Below, one piece after another: positions 9,608 to 17,190 of a DNA stretch of 64,000 nucleotides (the first letter of the stretch is position 1; the number at the start of each line of letters is the position of its first letter). The position numbers were made by a program, and so were the translations under genes. The notes under the pieces are model-generated. The model did no database searches. It worked only from the letters and a program-made list of their open reading frames with translations, and was not told where the DNA came from. Origin of the DNA: Goodfellowiella coeruleoviolacea. Its GTDB lineage: Bacteria > Actinomycetota > Actinomycetes > Mycobacteriales > Pseudonocardiaceae. Location: the NCBI RefSeq assembly GCF_024171785.1, contig NZ_JAMTCK010000011.1, forward strand, positions 3,896-67,895, read 5' to 3'.

Positions 9608-11413
9608 TCAGACTTCGAAGCGCCTCGGGATGGCTTGCTCGTCGCGTCCGCCGGCCCCGCCCTGGCTCCTGGTGATCACCTCGGCCTGCTTCTCGATCGT
9701 GGGGAGGTCGAACAGCTCGGCGATGTTGATCGCGCCCGGCCAGGTTTCCTCCAGCCGCTCGAAGAGATCGATCAGCTTCAGGGAGGTGCCGCCCACCACG
9801 AAGAAGTTGTCCCGCAGACCGCTTTCGGCGTGTCCGAGCACGGCCGTCCACGCGGCGGCGACCGTGTTCTGCACCGAACTCCACTCCTCGTGCCCCGGTG
9901 CGTCCACTGGTGACCCGGCGCTGATCCGCGCGGCCAGCGCGGCACGGTCGGCCTTGCCGGTCGCGGTCACCGGTAGCCGGTCGATCCACTCGAAGCGTTC
10001 CGGGATGGCGTGCTCCACCAGGTGCGCTCGGCAGAACTCGCGCAGGACGAGGGTGGACGGCCGGTCGGCGCCGGTCGTGTCCGCGACCAGGAAGGCGACC
10101 AGCTGGCCGTGGCCGAACACGGCCACCACCTGCCGGACTGCCGGGTGTTCCTCCAGGACGTGCTCGATCTCGCCGAGTTCGACCCGGTTGCCGCGAATCT
10201 TCACCTGGTGGTCGACACGGCCGTGGAACTCCAGCTCACCGCGCTCGTTGACGCTGGCCAGGTCCCCGGTCCGGTACAGCCGTTCGCCAGGTCCGTGACC
10301 GGTGGGGTCGGCCACGAACCGTTCGGCGGTGAGTGCGGGTCGCGCCGCGTAGCCCATGGCGACGAACCCACCGATGTAGAGTTCACCGGTGGTTCCCGTG
10401 GGCACCGGTTGGAGCCGCTCGTCGAGCACCAGGGCCCGTGCGCCAGGACACGGTTTGCCGATCGGCACGGTCGGCGCCGAGGCGTCGACCCGGTGCGCCG
10501 TGCAGGACACCACGGTTTCGGTCGGCCCGTAGATGTTGACCAGTTCCGTGGCGGGCAGCTTCTCCTGGTGCCGCTTGGCCAGCTCGCGAGTGCACACCTC
10601 ACCCCCGACGATCGCGAGGGTCAGGCTCGTCAGTGACCGCGCGTGATCGAGCAGCAACCGGTAGAACGACGGCACGACAAAGGTGTGCGTCGCCGCGTGC
10701 TCACGGGCCAGGCGTGCCACTTCCACCGGGTTGGGGAGTTGGCGGCGGTCGGGGAAGACGGCGGTGCCGCCCTGGCCGAGAGTCCAGAACAGGTCGCCGA
10801 GTGCCCCGTCAAAGGACATCGACATCACCACCAGGAACACCGGGCGCCCACCTCGGGCCCAGGCGTTCCGGGCCGCGACCGCGGTGGCCAGCTGGCCCCG
10901 GCTCACCATCACCGCCTTGGGTGTTCCGGTGGTCCCCGAGGTGAAGATGAGGTAGGCACAGGCATCCTCGTGCACCGGCACCGCGCTGGTTGTGGCCTGC
11001 TCCGGCACGTCGATGTCGACCAGCCGGGGTCCGTCACCCGAGGCTGCCAGCGCGGTCCAGAGTGGCGTGTCCGACGCGGCGGTGTCCGCGCCGGAGTGCA
11101 CAATCGCGGCGCAGTCGCTGTCGGCCAGCAGCGCGCGGATCCGCGACAGCGGGTGGTGTGGCTCGATCACCGCCCAGGAGGCGCCTGTTCGCAGTGCGGC
11201 GAGCATGCCGACCACGGTGTCCGCGCTCTGGTTCAGGTACAGGCACACCGTGCGGCCTGGGCGCACTCCGTTCTCGACCAGCCGTCCGGCAAGTGCTGCC
11301 GAGGCCTGCTCCAGCTCGCGGTAGCTGAGTGCTCGATCGCCCACGACCAACGCGGTGGTGTCGGGCGTCCTCGCCACCTGCGCCTGAAACAGTTCGATCA
11401 CTGGTTGGGCCAC
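9608..11413 (-). CDS. Free-standing adenylation-carrier protein (A-PCP)
   Basis: 601 residues: a complete adenylation domain (YLIFTSGTTGTPK near 150, NIYGPTETVV near 300, YRTGDLA, VKIRGNRVELGE) followed by a C-terminal carrier with the serine in VVGGTSLKL. There is no condensation domain, as expected for a loading protein or an A-PCP that hands its substrate to a partner. The pocket residues I read are D-G-G-V-I-G-I-V-S, not a code I recognise; glycine at the second and third positions suggests room for a bulky or non-standard acid. It is the first gene of the minus-strand NRPS operon, 35 nt before the KS-containing gene, and its promoter must lie in 11414-11822 shared with the hydroxymalonyl-ACP genes. 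Confidence 0.93.
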   Translation of the reverse strand: MAQPVIELFQAQVARTPDTTALVVGDRALSYRELEQASAALAGRLVENGVRPGRTVCLYLNQSADTVVGMLAALRTGASWAVIEPHHPLSRIRALLADSDCAAIVHSGADTAASDTPLWTALAASGDGPRLVDIDVPEQATTSAVPVHEDACAYLIFTSGTTGTPKAVMVSRGQLATAVAARNAWARGGRPVFLVVMSMSFDGALGDLFWTLGQGGTAVFPDRRQLPNPVEVARLAREHAATHTFVVPSFYRLLLDHARSLTSLTLAIVGGEVCTRELAKRHQEKLPATELVNIYGPTETVVSCTAHRVDASAPTVPIGKPCPGARALVLDERLQPVPTGTTGELYIGGFVAMGYAARPALTAERFVADPTGHGPGERLYRTGDLASVNERGELEFHGRVDHQVKIRGNRVELGEIEHVLEEHPAVRQVVAVFGHGQLVAFLVADTTGADRPSTLVLREFCRAHLVEHAIPERFEWIDRLPVTATGKADRAALAARISAGSPVDAPGHEEWSSVQNTVAAAWTAVLGHAESGLRDNFFVVGGTSLKLIDLFERLEETWPGAINIAELFDLPTIEKQAEVITRSQGGAGGRDEQAIPRRFEV

Positions 11414-11822
11414 CTGGCCACGTTATCGACGGGCCACGGCGGCCAGTAGTTTGTTAACTCGTCAGGAAAAAGCGGTGTCTGGCAGCCGTGGCGCGCCAGC
11501 GCCGACCGGGTTGACCGGTGTTGGCCACAGCGTTGCCGACAGCACGCCGATCGCGCGTCAAGTGGACGGGATCAAGGACTTTTCCTCCTGGGGAAACATG
11601 AGTCAGGACACAGGATCGCGGGTTGCGGGACGCCTCAACAGGTCAATAGCCTGCGACCAATTTGGTTTTCCGGGAGAGCAGGAGTCTCCGCACTGACCGC
11701 CCACCCCAGCTCTGGTCGTCGCCGTTGTCGAGTCACCGCGTGGTGCGCCGGCGCCGGACAGGAGCGGACTGTTCGCAGCACTGGGCGGGAACAACAACCG
11801 AACGAACCGGGGAGCGTGCGCT
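11414..11822. promoter_or_regulatory. Divergent promoter region of cluster A
   Basis: 409 nt between the A-PCP gene (minus) and the ACP gene (plus). No convincing gene: one 81-codon frame (11451-11696) has no recognisable motif. The stretch is AT-richer than its flanks and holds small inverted repeats, ACCAA-T-TTGGT near 11657 and TTTCC-N6-GGAAA at 11581-11596, which are candidate regulator sites. Both halves of the cluster are probably controlled from here; no pathway-specific regulator gene is seen within the window next to it. Confidence 0.45.
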
Positions 11823-12122
11823 GTGGCCGAGGGACAGCAACCAGCAGTCGCGGAACCTCCTGGCGAGCTGACCGAGCAACTGCTGCGGTTCTTCTCCACG
11901 CTCACCTCGGTCGACATCGGCCCCGATGACGACTACTTCGCGCTCGGCCTGGTGAACTCGTTGCGCGCGCTGGAGATCGTCACCCACGTCGAGCACGCCT
12001 ACGGGATCTCCGTGGAGATCGACGATCTCGACCTGGACAACTTCCGCACGGTCACCAGAATCGCGGAGTTCGTGGCGCGCAAGCAGCGGCGGGCGGCGGA
12101 TGCCAGCGGGGAGAGGCGTTAG
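11823..12122 (+). CDS. Discrete acyl carrier protein (FkbJ-type)
   Basis: 99 residues from GTG at 11823 with GGGGAG upstream. The phosphopantetheine attachment serine is in GLVNSL, within a typical acidic four-helix carrier sequence. It is 3 nt from the acyl-CoA dehydrogenase gene and is the likely scaffold on which 1,3-bisphosphoglycerate-derived glyceryl is loaded by the FkbH-like protein and oxidised to hydroxymalonyl-ACP (role known for FkbJ/ZmaD-type carriers; assignment here is by context). Confidence 0.9.
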   Translation: MAEGQQPAVAEPPGELTEQLLRFFSTLTSVDIGPDDDYFALGLVNSLRALEIVTHVEHAYGISVEIDDLDLDNFRTVTRIAEFVARKQRRAADASGERR

Positions 12123-12125
12123 CCC

Positions 12126-13244
12126 ATGCTGGACCTGTCCACTCTGGTCGCACTCGCCGAGGCCGACGCCGACGGCTGGGACAGCGATGCCGGCCTGCCC
12201 GATGAGGTGATCAGGTTGGCCGCCCGGCTCGGCGTGTTCGGCATCGACCAGCCGACCGAGTACGGAGGACTCGGGCTGGGCCCGGGTGAGCTGGGTGCGG
12301 CGGCGGCGCGCCTGGGTGGCGTCTGCACGGCGTTGCGCTCGCTGCTCACGGTCACCGGGGTGGTGACCGCGGCGATCCAGCGCTGGGGCACGGCCGAACA
12401 GCGCGCCACGTGGTTGCCTCGGCTCATCGCCGGGGAAGCGGTGGCCGGATTCGCGGTGACCGAGCCGGGCGCGGGCAGTGACCTGTCCGCCGTGTGCACC
12501 CGGATCGAACCGGGTCCCGGTGGCCACCGGGTGCACGGCCGCAAGCTCTGGATCACCTTCGGGCAGGCGGCCGATGTGCTGCTGGTGCTGGGCAGGGCAC
12601 CGAACGGTCCGGTGGCGGCGCTGGTGGAGACCGACCGTCCCGGAGTCGTTGTCGAGCCGGTGCGCGGACAGCTGGGGTTGCGCGGCTGTCGGCTGGCGCA
12701 CGTGTCGTTCGAGGGCGTGCACCTGCCCGCTGACCGGCTCGTCGCTCCGGCCGGGTTCGGTCTGTCCCATGTGGCCAGTACGGCACTGGACCACGGCCGG
12801 TTCACCGTCGCCTGGGGCTGTGTCGGCATGGCGCGGGCCTGCCTGGCGGACATGACGGCGCACGTGTCGACCCGACGGCAGGGCGATGTCGCGCTGGCCG
12901 ACCACCAGTCGGTGCGCACCCGGCTGGGGCAGGCGCACGCCGAGGTCGAGGGCGCGTGGGCGCTGTGTGAGCGGGCCGCGCGGGAACGCGCCAGCCAGTC
13001 ACCGGGGCGGATCATGGCGACGGTGCTGGCCAAGTACGCGGCGGGCAGGGCCGCGGCGTCGGTCAGCCAGCGGGCGGTGCAGGCGTTGGGCGCGGTCGGC
13101 TGCGCACCGGGCAGCCGGGTGGCGCGGTTCTTCCGGGACGCCAAGGTCATGCAGATCATCGAGGGCGCGGACGAGGTCGCCGAGGTGGTGCTGGGGGATC
13201 ACGTGCTGGCCGCGCACCACGGCTCGCGAGCCGACCGGGAGTGA
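12126..13244 (+). CDS. Acyl-CoA dehydrogenase family flavoenzyme (FkbI-type)
   Basis: 372 residues from ATG at 12126 after a GGGGAGAGG site. The acyl-CoA dehydrogenase fold is evident: FAVTEPGAGSD in the middle FAD/substrate region, KLWITFGQAADV, and a C-terminal helix bundle with QIIEGADEVAE, where the glutamate is the probable catalytic base. In methoxymalonyl- and hydroxymalonyl-ACP pathways this enzyme works with a 3-hydroxyacyl-CoA dehydrogenase to oxidise glyceryl-ACP; the flanking ACP and FkbH-like genes support that role. Its stop overlaps a possible GTG start of the next frame, but the better start of that gene lies 21 nt further on. Confidence 0.93.
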   Translation: MLDLSTLVALAEADADGWDSDAGLPDEVIRLAARLGVFGIDQPTEYGGLGLGPGELGAAAARLGGVCTALRSLLTVTGVVTAAIQRWGTAEQRATWLPRLIAGEAVAGFAVTEPGAGSDLSAVCTRIEPGPGGHRVHGRKLWITFGQAADVLLVLGRAPNGPVAALVETDRPGVVVEPVRGQLGLRGCRLAHVSFEGVHLPADRLVAPAGFGLSHVASTALDHGRFTVAWGCVGMARACLADMTAHVSTRRQGDVALADHQSVRTRLGQAHAEVEGAWALCERAARERASQSPGRIMATVLAKYAAGRAAASVSQRAVQALGAVGCAPGSRVARFFRDAKVMQIIEGADEVAEVVLGDHVLAAHHGSRADRE

Positions 13245-13264
13245 ACCCACGGGAGGGGAATCGG

Positions 13265-14305
13265 GTGGCACGGACCGTCAAGTGTCTGGTGTGGGACCTC
13301 GACGACACGGTGTGGGACGGCGTTGTGCTGGAACAGGACGGTGGCCGGCCCAAGCCGGAGGTGTTGCGGGTGTTGGACATCCTGGACCAGCGCGGCATCC
13401 TGCACGCGGTGGCCAGCCGGGGCGACCACGCGGCGGCCACCGAGCACCTGCTCCGCCACGGCGTCGCCGACATGTTCTCCGAGCTGCGGGTGAACTGGGG
13501 AGCCAAGTCCGCCTCGGTGCGCCAGATCGCCGAGGCGTTGAACATCGGCCTGGACACGATCGCCTTCATCGACAACGATCCGGTGGAGCGGGCCGAGGTG
13601 GCCGCGGCGCTCCCGGAGGTTCGCGTCTACCCGGTGGAGCGGTTGGCGGAGCTGCCCGACCTGCCGGAGTTCACGCCGCCGACGCTGACCGAGGAGGCCA
13701 GGCAGCGGCGGGCGCTGTACCGGGCTGACCGGGTGCGGCAGCGCAGCGAGGAGGCGTTCGAGGGCTCGCCAGCGGATTTCCTCGCCTCCCTCAACCTGGA
13801 GATGACCGTTCGCCGGGCCGCTGAGGCCGACCTGGCCAGGGCGCACGAGCTGACCGTGCGGACCCACCAGCTCAACACCACCGGCCAGACCTTCGACATC
13901 GACGAGTTGCGGGAACTCACCCGTTCACCCCGCCACGAGGTGTTGGTGGCGGCCTTGCGGGACCGGTTCGGCAGCTACGGCACGATCGGGTTGGCGGTCT
14001 CCGAGACACGCGGCACTGACAGCGTGCTGCGTCTGCTGCTGATGTCCTGCCGGGTGATGTCGCGCGGTGTGGGCACCGCCCTGATCAGCCACATCGTCGA
14101 CCGGGCGCGGAACAGGGGTTTCCGGGCGGTGGCCGAGTTCGTGCCCACCGAGGTCAACCGGGTGATGTTGGTGACGTTGCGGTTCGCCGGCTTCGCCGTT
14201 GTCGACGCGGAGTCCACCCCCATGGTGCTGGCCGTGCCCGACCAGTCCGGCGCACGCCCGGACACCGGGCACGTGGTGGTCGTCGACGTGGACGAGTCCA
14301 GATGA
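13265..14305 (+). CDS. FkbH-like HAD glyceryltransferase/phosphatase
   Basis: 346 residues from GTG at 13265, chosen because GGGAGGGG lies 8 nt upstream and because family members start with this VKCLVWDLDDT segment; an alternative GTG at 13241 overlaps the preceding stop. The HAD nucleophile motif DLDDTVWDG is at the N-terminus and IAFIDNDPVER supplies the later acidic residues; the C-terminal third resembles a GNAT fold. FkbH proteins take 1,3-bisphosphoglycerate, dephosphorylate it and load glyceryl onto an ACP. With the neighbouring ACP and two dehydrogenases this makes the full set for hydroxymalonyl-ACP. No O-methyltransferase lies in this cassette, so methoxymalonyl would need another gene. 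Confidence 0.93.
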   Translation: MARTVKCLVWDLDDTVWDGVVLEQDGGRPKPEVLRVLDILDQRGILHAVASRGDHAAATEHLLRHGVADMFSELRVNWGAKSASVRQIAEALNIGLDTIAFIDNDPVERAEVAAALPEVRVYPVERLAELPDLPEFTPPTLTEEARQRRALYRADRVRQRSEEAFEGSPADFLASLNLEMTVRRAAEADLARAHELTVRTHQLNTTGQTFDIDELRELTRSPRHEVLVAALRDRFGSYGTIGLAVSETRGTDSVLRLLLMSCRVMSRGVGTALISHIVDRARNRGFRAVAEFVPTEVNRVMLVTLRFAGFAVVDAESTPMVLAVPDQSGARPDTGHVVVVDVDESR

Positions 14306-14404
14306 GACAGCCGGCGGCGGAGTCGGCTCGAACGCCGGTGCCGTCGGCGCCAGTGCACGGGTGACGGACCGGACCCCACTGGGACGGAGAGGACGGTGTG
14401 GTAG

Positions 14405-15271
14405 GTGCCAGAGTCAGTGGAGTCCACTGTGGTCGGTGTGGTGGGTGCCGGCACCATGGGCGCGGGCGTGGCGCAGTGCGCGGCGCAGGCCGGGTACCGG
14501 GTGGTCGTGGTCGATCCCGCCCCGGAGGCGGTGGCGCGGGCCCGCGCCCGCGTGGTCGAGTCGCTGAAGTTGAGCCGCCTGCTCGCCCGTGGCACGGCGA
14601 CCGCCACTCCGGACGAGGTGCTCGCCCGGGTGAGCTGGGCCCAGCGGCTGGACCAACTGGACGGGGCCGGGTTCGTCGTCGAGTGCGTGACCGAGCGGCA
14701 GGACCTCAAGGAGGCGGTGTTCGCGGAGTTGGACCGGTGCACGCCGGCCGAGGCCGTGTTGGCCTCGTGCACCTCGGCCATTCCGATCGCCGGTCTGGCC
14801 GCGCGCACCACCCGGCCGGACCGGGTGCTCGGCCTGCACTTCATGAACCCGGCGCCGCTGAAGAAGACCGTTGAGGTGGTGCGCGCACCGGCCACGTCCG
14901 AGCGGGCCATGAACGCGGCGCTGACGCTGCTGCGCAACCTGGGCAAGGACGCCGTCGTGGTGCCCGACGGGCCTGGCTTCGTGCTCAACCGGGTGCTGAT
15001 GTTGACCATCGCGGAGGCCGCGGCTGCGGTCACCGCCGACACCACGGGCGCCGAGACCGTGGACGCGGTCTTCGAGCGCTGCCTCGGGCATCCGATGGGA
15101 CCGCTGCGCACCGCCGACCTGATCGGATTGGACAACGTGCTCGACACCCTGAACGTGTTGCGGGCCAACACCGGCGACGACCGGTACCGGGTACCGCCGG
15201 TGCTGGCCGACCTGGTCCGGAACGGGCACTTCGGCCGCAAGACCGGTCGGGGCTTTCACGTCTACTCCTGA
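14405..15271 (+). CDS. 3-hydroxyacyl-CoA dehydrogenase family protein (FkbK-type)
   Basis: 288 residues from GTG at 14405 with GGAGAGGA upstream. The NAD-binding Rossmann motif GVVGAGTMGAG starts at about residue 10; the HFMNPAP segment near 155 and the GFVLNRVL segment near 195 match the family, and RKTGRGFHVYS is the usual C-terminus. Role by context: first oxidation of glyceryl-ACP in hydroxymalonyl-ACP formation, paired with the acyl-CoA dehydrogenase. About 100 nt separate it from the FkbH-like gene, enough for an internal promoter, though none is clear. Confidence 0.92.
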   Translation: MPESVESTVVGVVGAGTMGAGVAQCAAQAGYRVVVVDPAPEAVARARARVVESLKLSRLLARGTATATPDEVLARVSWAQRLDQLDGAGFVVECVTERQDLKEAVFAELDRCTPAEAVLASCTSAIPIAGLAARTTRPDRVLGLHFMNPAPLKKTVEVVRAPATSERAMNAALTLLRNLGKDAVVVPDGPGFVLNRVLMLTIAEAAAAVTADTTGAETVDAVFERCLGHPMGPLRTADLIGLDNVLDTLNVLRANTGDDRYRVPPVLADLVRNGHFGRKTGRGFHVYS

Positions 15272-15301
15272 GTCGATCAGCCGCTGGCGGAGGGGAACGA
15301 G

Positions 15302-15487
15302 ATGCGCGTGGACAGCGTGGGCGGGCCAGAGCCGGGTCAACCGGTGCAGACGCGGGCCGAGCGCACACCGGAGGCGACAGCGGTGGTGACCGGCGTGCGT
15401 CGGCAGGGCGTTCGGCCGACGCGGCACGGCGCGGGCCAGGCCCTCGGCCGACGAGACCGTGCCCGCCTCGCCGCAGGGACGCGGTGA
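15302..15487 (+). pseudogene. Possible relic of an adenylation-domain N-terminus
   Basis: This 61-codon frame has a ribosome site (GGAGGGGAACGAG) and its residues 15-29 (QTRAERTPEATAVVTG) look like the start of an NRPS adenylation domain, where such a segment normally precedes the first core motif. The similarity stops after about 20 residues and the rest is Arg/Gly-rich in all frames. It could be a decayed module start left by rearrangement, or chance. It sits between the dehydrogenase and the KAS III-like gene. Confidence 0.25.
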
Positions 15488-15493
15488 GCGGCG

Positions 15494-16489
15494 GTGTCCG
15501 CGATCGCACTGCGGGCGGCGTCCTGGTACCTGCCCGACGACTCGCTGGCCGTGGCCGACCTCCCGGAACTCGCCGGGCTGCGTGCGGTGGAGCGCGAGAC
15601 CTGTCTTGCCCTGGGCGTCGACCGGGTCGCGGTGGCTGACGACCTGAGCGCGGTCGACCTGGGGGTGCGCGCCGCCCAGCAGGCGCTGGCGCAGGCGGGG
15701 TTGCGACCAGACGACGTGGATGTGCTGATCCTGGTGCAGCCGCGGGCGCCGGAGGCGTTGATGGCCTCCGACGCCACCCACACCCAGGCGTTGCTCGGCG
15801 CGCACCGCGCGTTGTCGTTCTCCGTGGGGGATCTGGGCTGCGCGTCGATCGCACCGGCCCTGCTCACCGCCCGGGGCCTGCTGAGCGCCGATCCCGACCT
15901 GCGGACCGTCCTGGTGGTGCACGGCAGCAAACCCGCGCCGCCGCACCGCTACCGCCACCCGGTCACGGTGAACGGCGACAGCGGGCAGGCGCTGGTGGTG
16001 TCCAGACAGGGCCCGGTCCGCGTGCTCGACATCCTGGTGGAGACCAACGGCGCCTACTGGGACCTGTTCCGGGTCGACTACCGCGACCAGCCGTGGCAGC
16101 AGTGGCGGGAGAAGTGCACGAACGTGGCCACGTACTCGTTCCGACTCGGTGGGGAGACGCGCAACCGACTGCGCGCTCTTTATGACCGGCTGTTGCGGCG
16201 CAACGGGCTGCGGCCCGACGAGATCACCCACCACGTCAGCCACAACCTGTCGCTCGGGGGATTCCGCTTCCTGGAGGAGTCGCTCGGTGTCGAGATCGAC
16301 GAGGTGTGCCGCACCAACCTCCGGCGCTACGGCCACCTCGGCCCCAACGACATGCTGCTCAACCTCTACGCCGCGCTGGGGCCGCGACCGGCCGGCACCA
16401 CCAGCCGGGTCGTCGCGTTCAACGCCAGTCCGGCGGCGGCGTGGAGTGCGATGCTGGTCGAAACCGGGCACAAAGTGCTGGCCGGTTGA
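15494..16489 (+). CDS. KAS III (FabH)-like acyltransferase or condensing enzyme
   Basis: 331 residues from GTG at 15494. Thiolase fold with probable nucleophile C116 (GDLGCAS), H250 (HHVSHNLS) and, at the place where FabH has the Asn of its NTS motif, H281 (YGHLGPND). A Cys-His-His set is typical of FabH-like proteins that transfer acyl groups to O- or N-nucleophiles (CerJ is the example I recall) rather than decarboxylative FabH. It is the last gene of the hydroxymalonyl-ACP operon. Possible roles are acyl transfer from the discrete ACP to an enzyme-bound or released intermediate, or chain initiation; the sequence alone does not decide. Confidence 0.88.
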   Translation: MSAIALRAASWYLPDDSLAVADLPELAGLRAVERETCLALGVDRVAVADDLSAVDLGVRAAQQALAQAGLRPDDVDVLILVQPRAPEALMASDATHTQALLGAHRALSFSVGDLGCASIAPALLTARGLLSADPDLRTVLVVHGSKPAPPHRYRHPVTVNGDSGQALVVSRQGPVRVLDILVETNGAYWDLFRVDYRDQPWQQWREKCTNVATYSFRLGGETRNRLRALYDRLLRRNGLRPDEITHHVSHNLSLGGFRFLEESLGVEIDEVCRTNLRRYGHLGPNDMLLNLYAALGPRPAGTTSRVVAFNASPAAAWSAMLVETGHKVLAG

Positions 16490-16508
16490 CCGCTGGCGGC
16501 GCGCGGGG

Positions 16509-16546
16509 GCGGCTCGGGCAGCACCGAGGGGCGAGTCCCGAACCGC
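16509..16546. terminator. Hairpin between convergent genes
   Basis: GCGGCTCGGG (16509-16518) pairs with CCCGAACCGC (16537-16546) with one mismatch around an 18-nt loop. It lies in the 66-nt gap between the stop of the KAS III-like gene and the stop of the SnoaL-like gene, as expected for a bidirectional terminator. No T-run follows, as is usual in this GC range. Confidence 0.45.
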
Positions 16547-16555
16547 CGCGCCCCG

Positions 16556-16996
16556 TCAGGGCTGGAGGTCGGTCACTCCTCTGCCGCTGGCCATGTCCAG
16601 TGGCACCGAAACCTGGTCGTGCGCGATCAACCACTCGCCGTCGACCTTCCGGAAGCAGAACGTGGCCCGGACCCACATGCCGCTCGTCACCGTCCCGTTC
16701 TTCAGCGTCCCGCTGAGCCGACCGAAGCAGTGCCCGAACGCCACGGTCTCGTCCACGGTGAGCGTCAGATCGCGCACCTCGTAAGCCAGGTCCTGGAAGA
16801 ACGTGAAGGCGTTGGCCCAGTTCTTCAGCTTCGCCGCGATCCCGACATGCCGCAGTGGCGGCTCGACGTCGAAGGACACGACGTCCGTCGTGTAGAGCCG
16901 CTTGAGGCCGTCGAGATCCTTGGCGCGGATTCCTTCGACGATCTTGTCGATCCGCTGCCTGATCTCGGCTTCGTCCACCTCGCGTTGTGCGGGCAC
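16556..16996 (-). CDS. SnoaL-like / NTF2-fold protein
   Basis: 146 residues from GTG at 16996 with AAGGGGTGGG upstream. The pattern is that of the SnoaL_3/DUF4440 group of the NTF2 superfamily: an N-terminal helix with IRQRIDKIVEGIRAKDLDGLKRLY, a central curved sheet with DVEPPLRHVG and a C-terminal strand WLIAHDQVSVP. Such proteins act as cyclases, isomerases or small-molecule binding proteins, and many are uncharacterised. It follows the DrrC-like gene on the same strand after a 194-nt structured gap, so it may or may not belong to that operon. Confidence 0.85.
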   Translation of the reverse strand: MPAQREVDEAEIRQRIDKIVEGIRAKDLDGLKRLYTTDVVSFDVEPPLRHVGIAAKLKNWANAFTFFQDLAYEVRDLTLTVDETVAFGHCFGRLSGTLKNGTVTSGMWVRATFCFRKVDGEWLIAHDQVSVPLDMASGRGVTDLQP

Positions 16997-17069
16997 TGCC
17001 GCCCACCCCTTCCATCCGGTGTGAAATCGTCGCTTCCCACCAGTACGACGACACGGTCCACCGGAATGT

Positions 17070-17161
17070 CAGGGGCGGGGGCAGCCCGGCAGGGCCAGCC
17101 CGGTCAGGAACGCCGGGCAGGCGTGGAGCCCCGGGGACATCGGCGTCCTCCCCCGCCCCTG
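17070..17161. terminator. Nested hairpins downstream of the UvrA-like gene
   Basis: A perfect 12-bp inverted repeat, CAGGGGCGGGGG (17070-17081) with CCCCCGCCCCTG (17150-17161), encloses a second one, GCCCGGC (17084-17090) with GCCGGGC (17112-17118). It starts 30 nt past the UvrA-like stop on the minus strand, so it probably ends that transcript or forms a structured RNA segment before the SnoaL-like gene. Confidence 0.5.
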
Positions 17162-17190
17162 GGGCCGCTCGGGTGGTGAACTGGGGTGGG

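Noticed and set aside
9573-9989. N-terminal extension of the KS protein by 139 codons
   Set aside because: It would overlap the A-PCP gene almost entirely, while ATG 9572 has a strong ribosome site and the standard KS start.
11451-11696. 81-codon frame in the divergent promoter region
   Set aside because: No ribosome site of note, no motif and weaker codon bias; more likely regulatory DNA.
14414-16471. 685-codon antisense open frame over the dehydrogenase and KAS III-like genes
   Set aside because: Gln/His/Arg-rich composition without any domain; produced by GC-biased codons of the real genes on the other strand.
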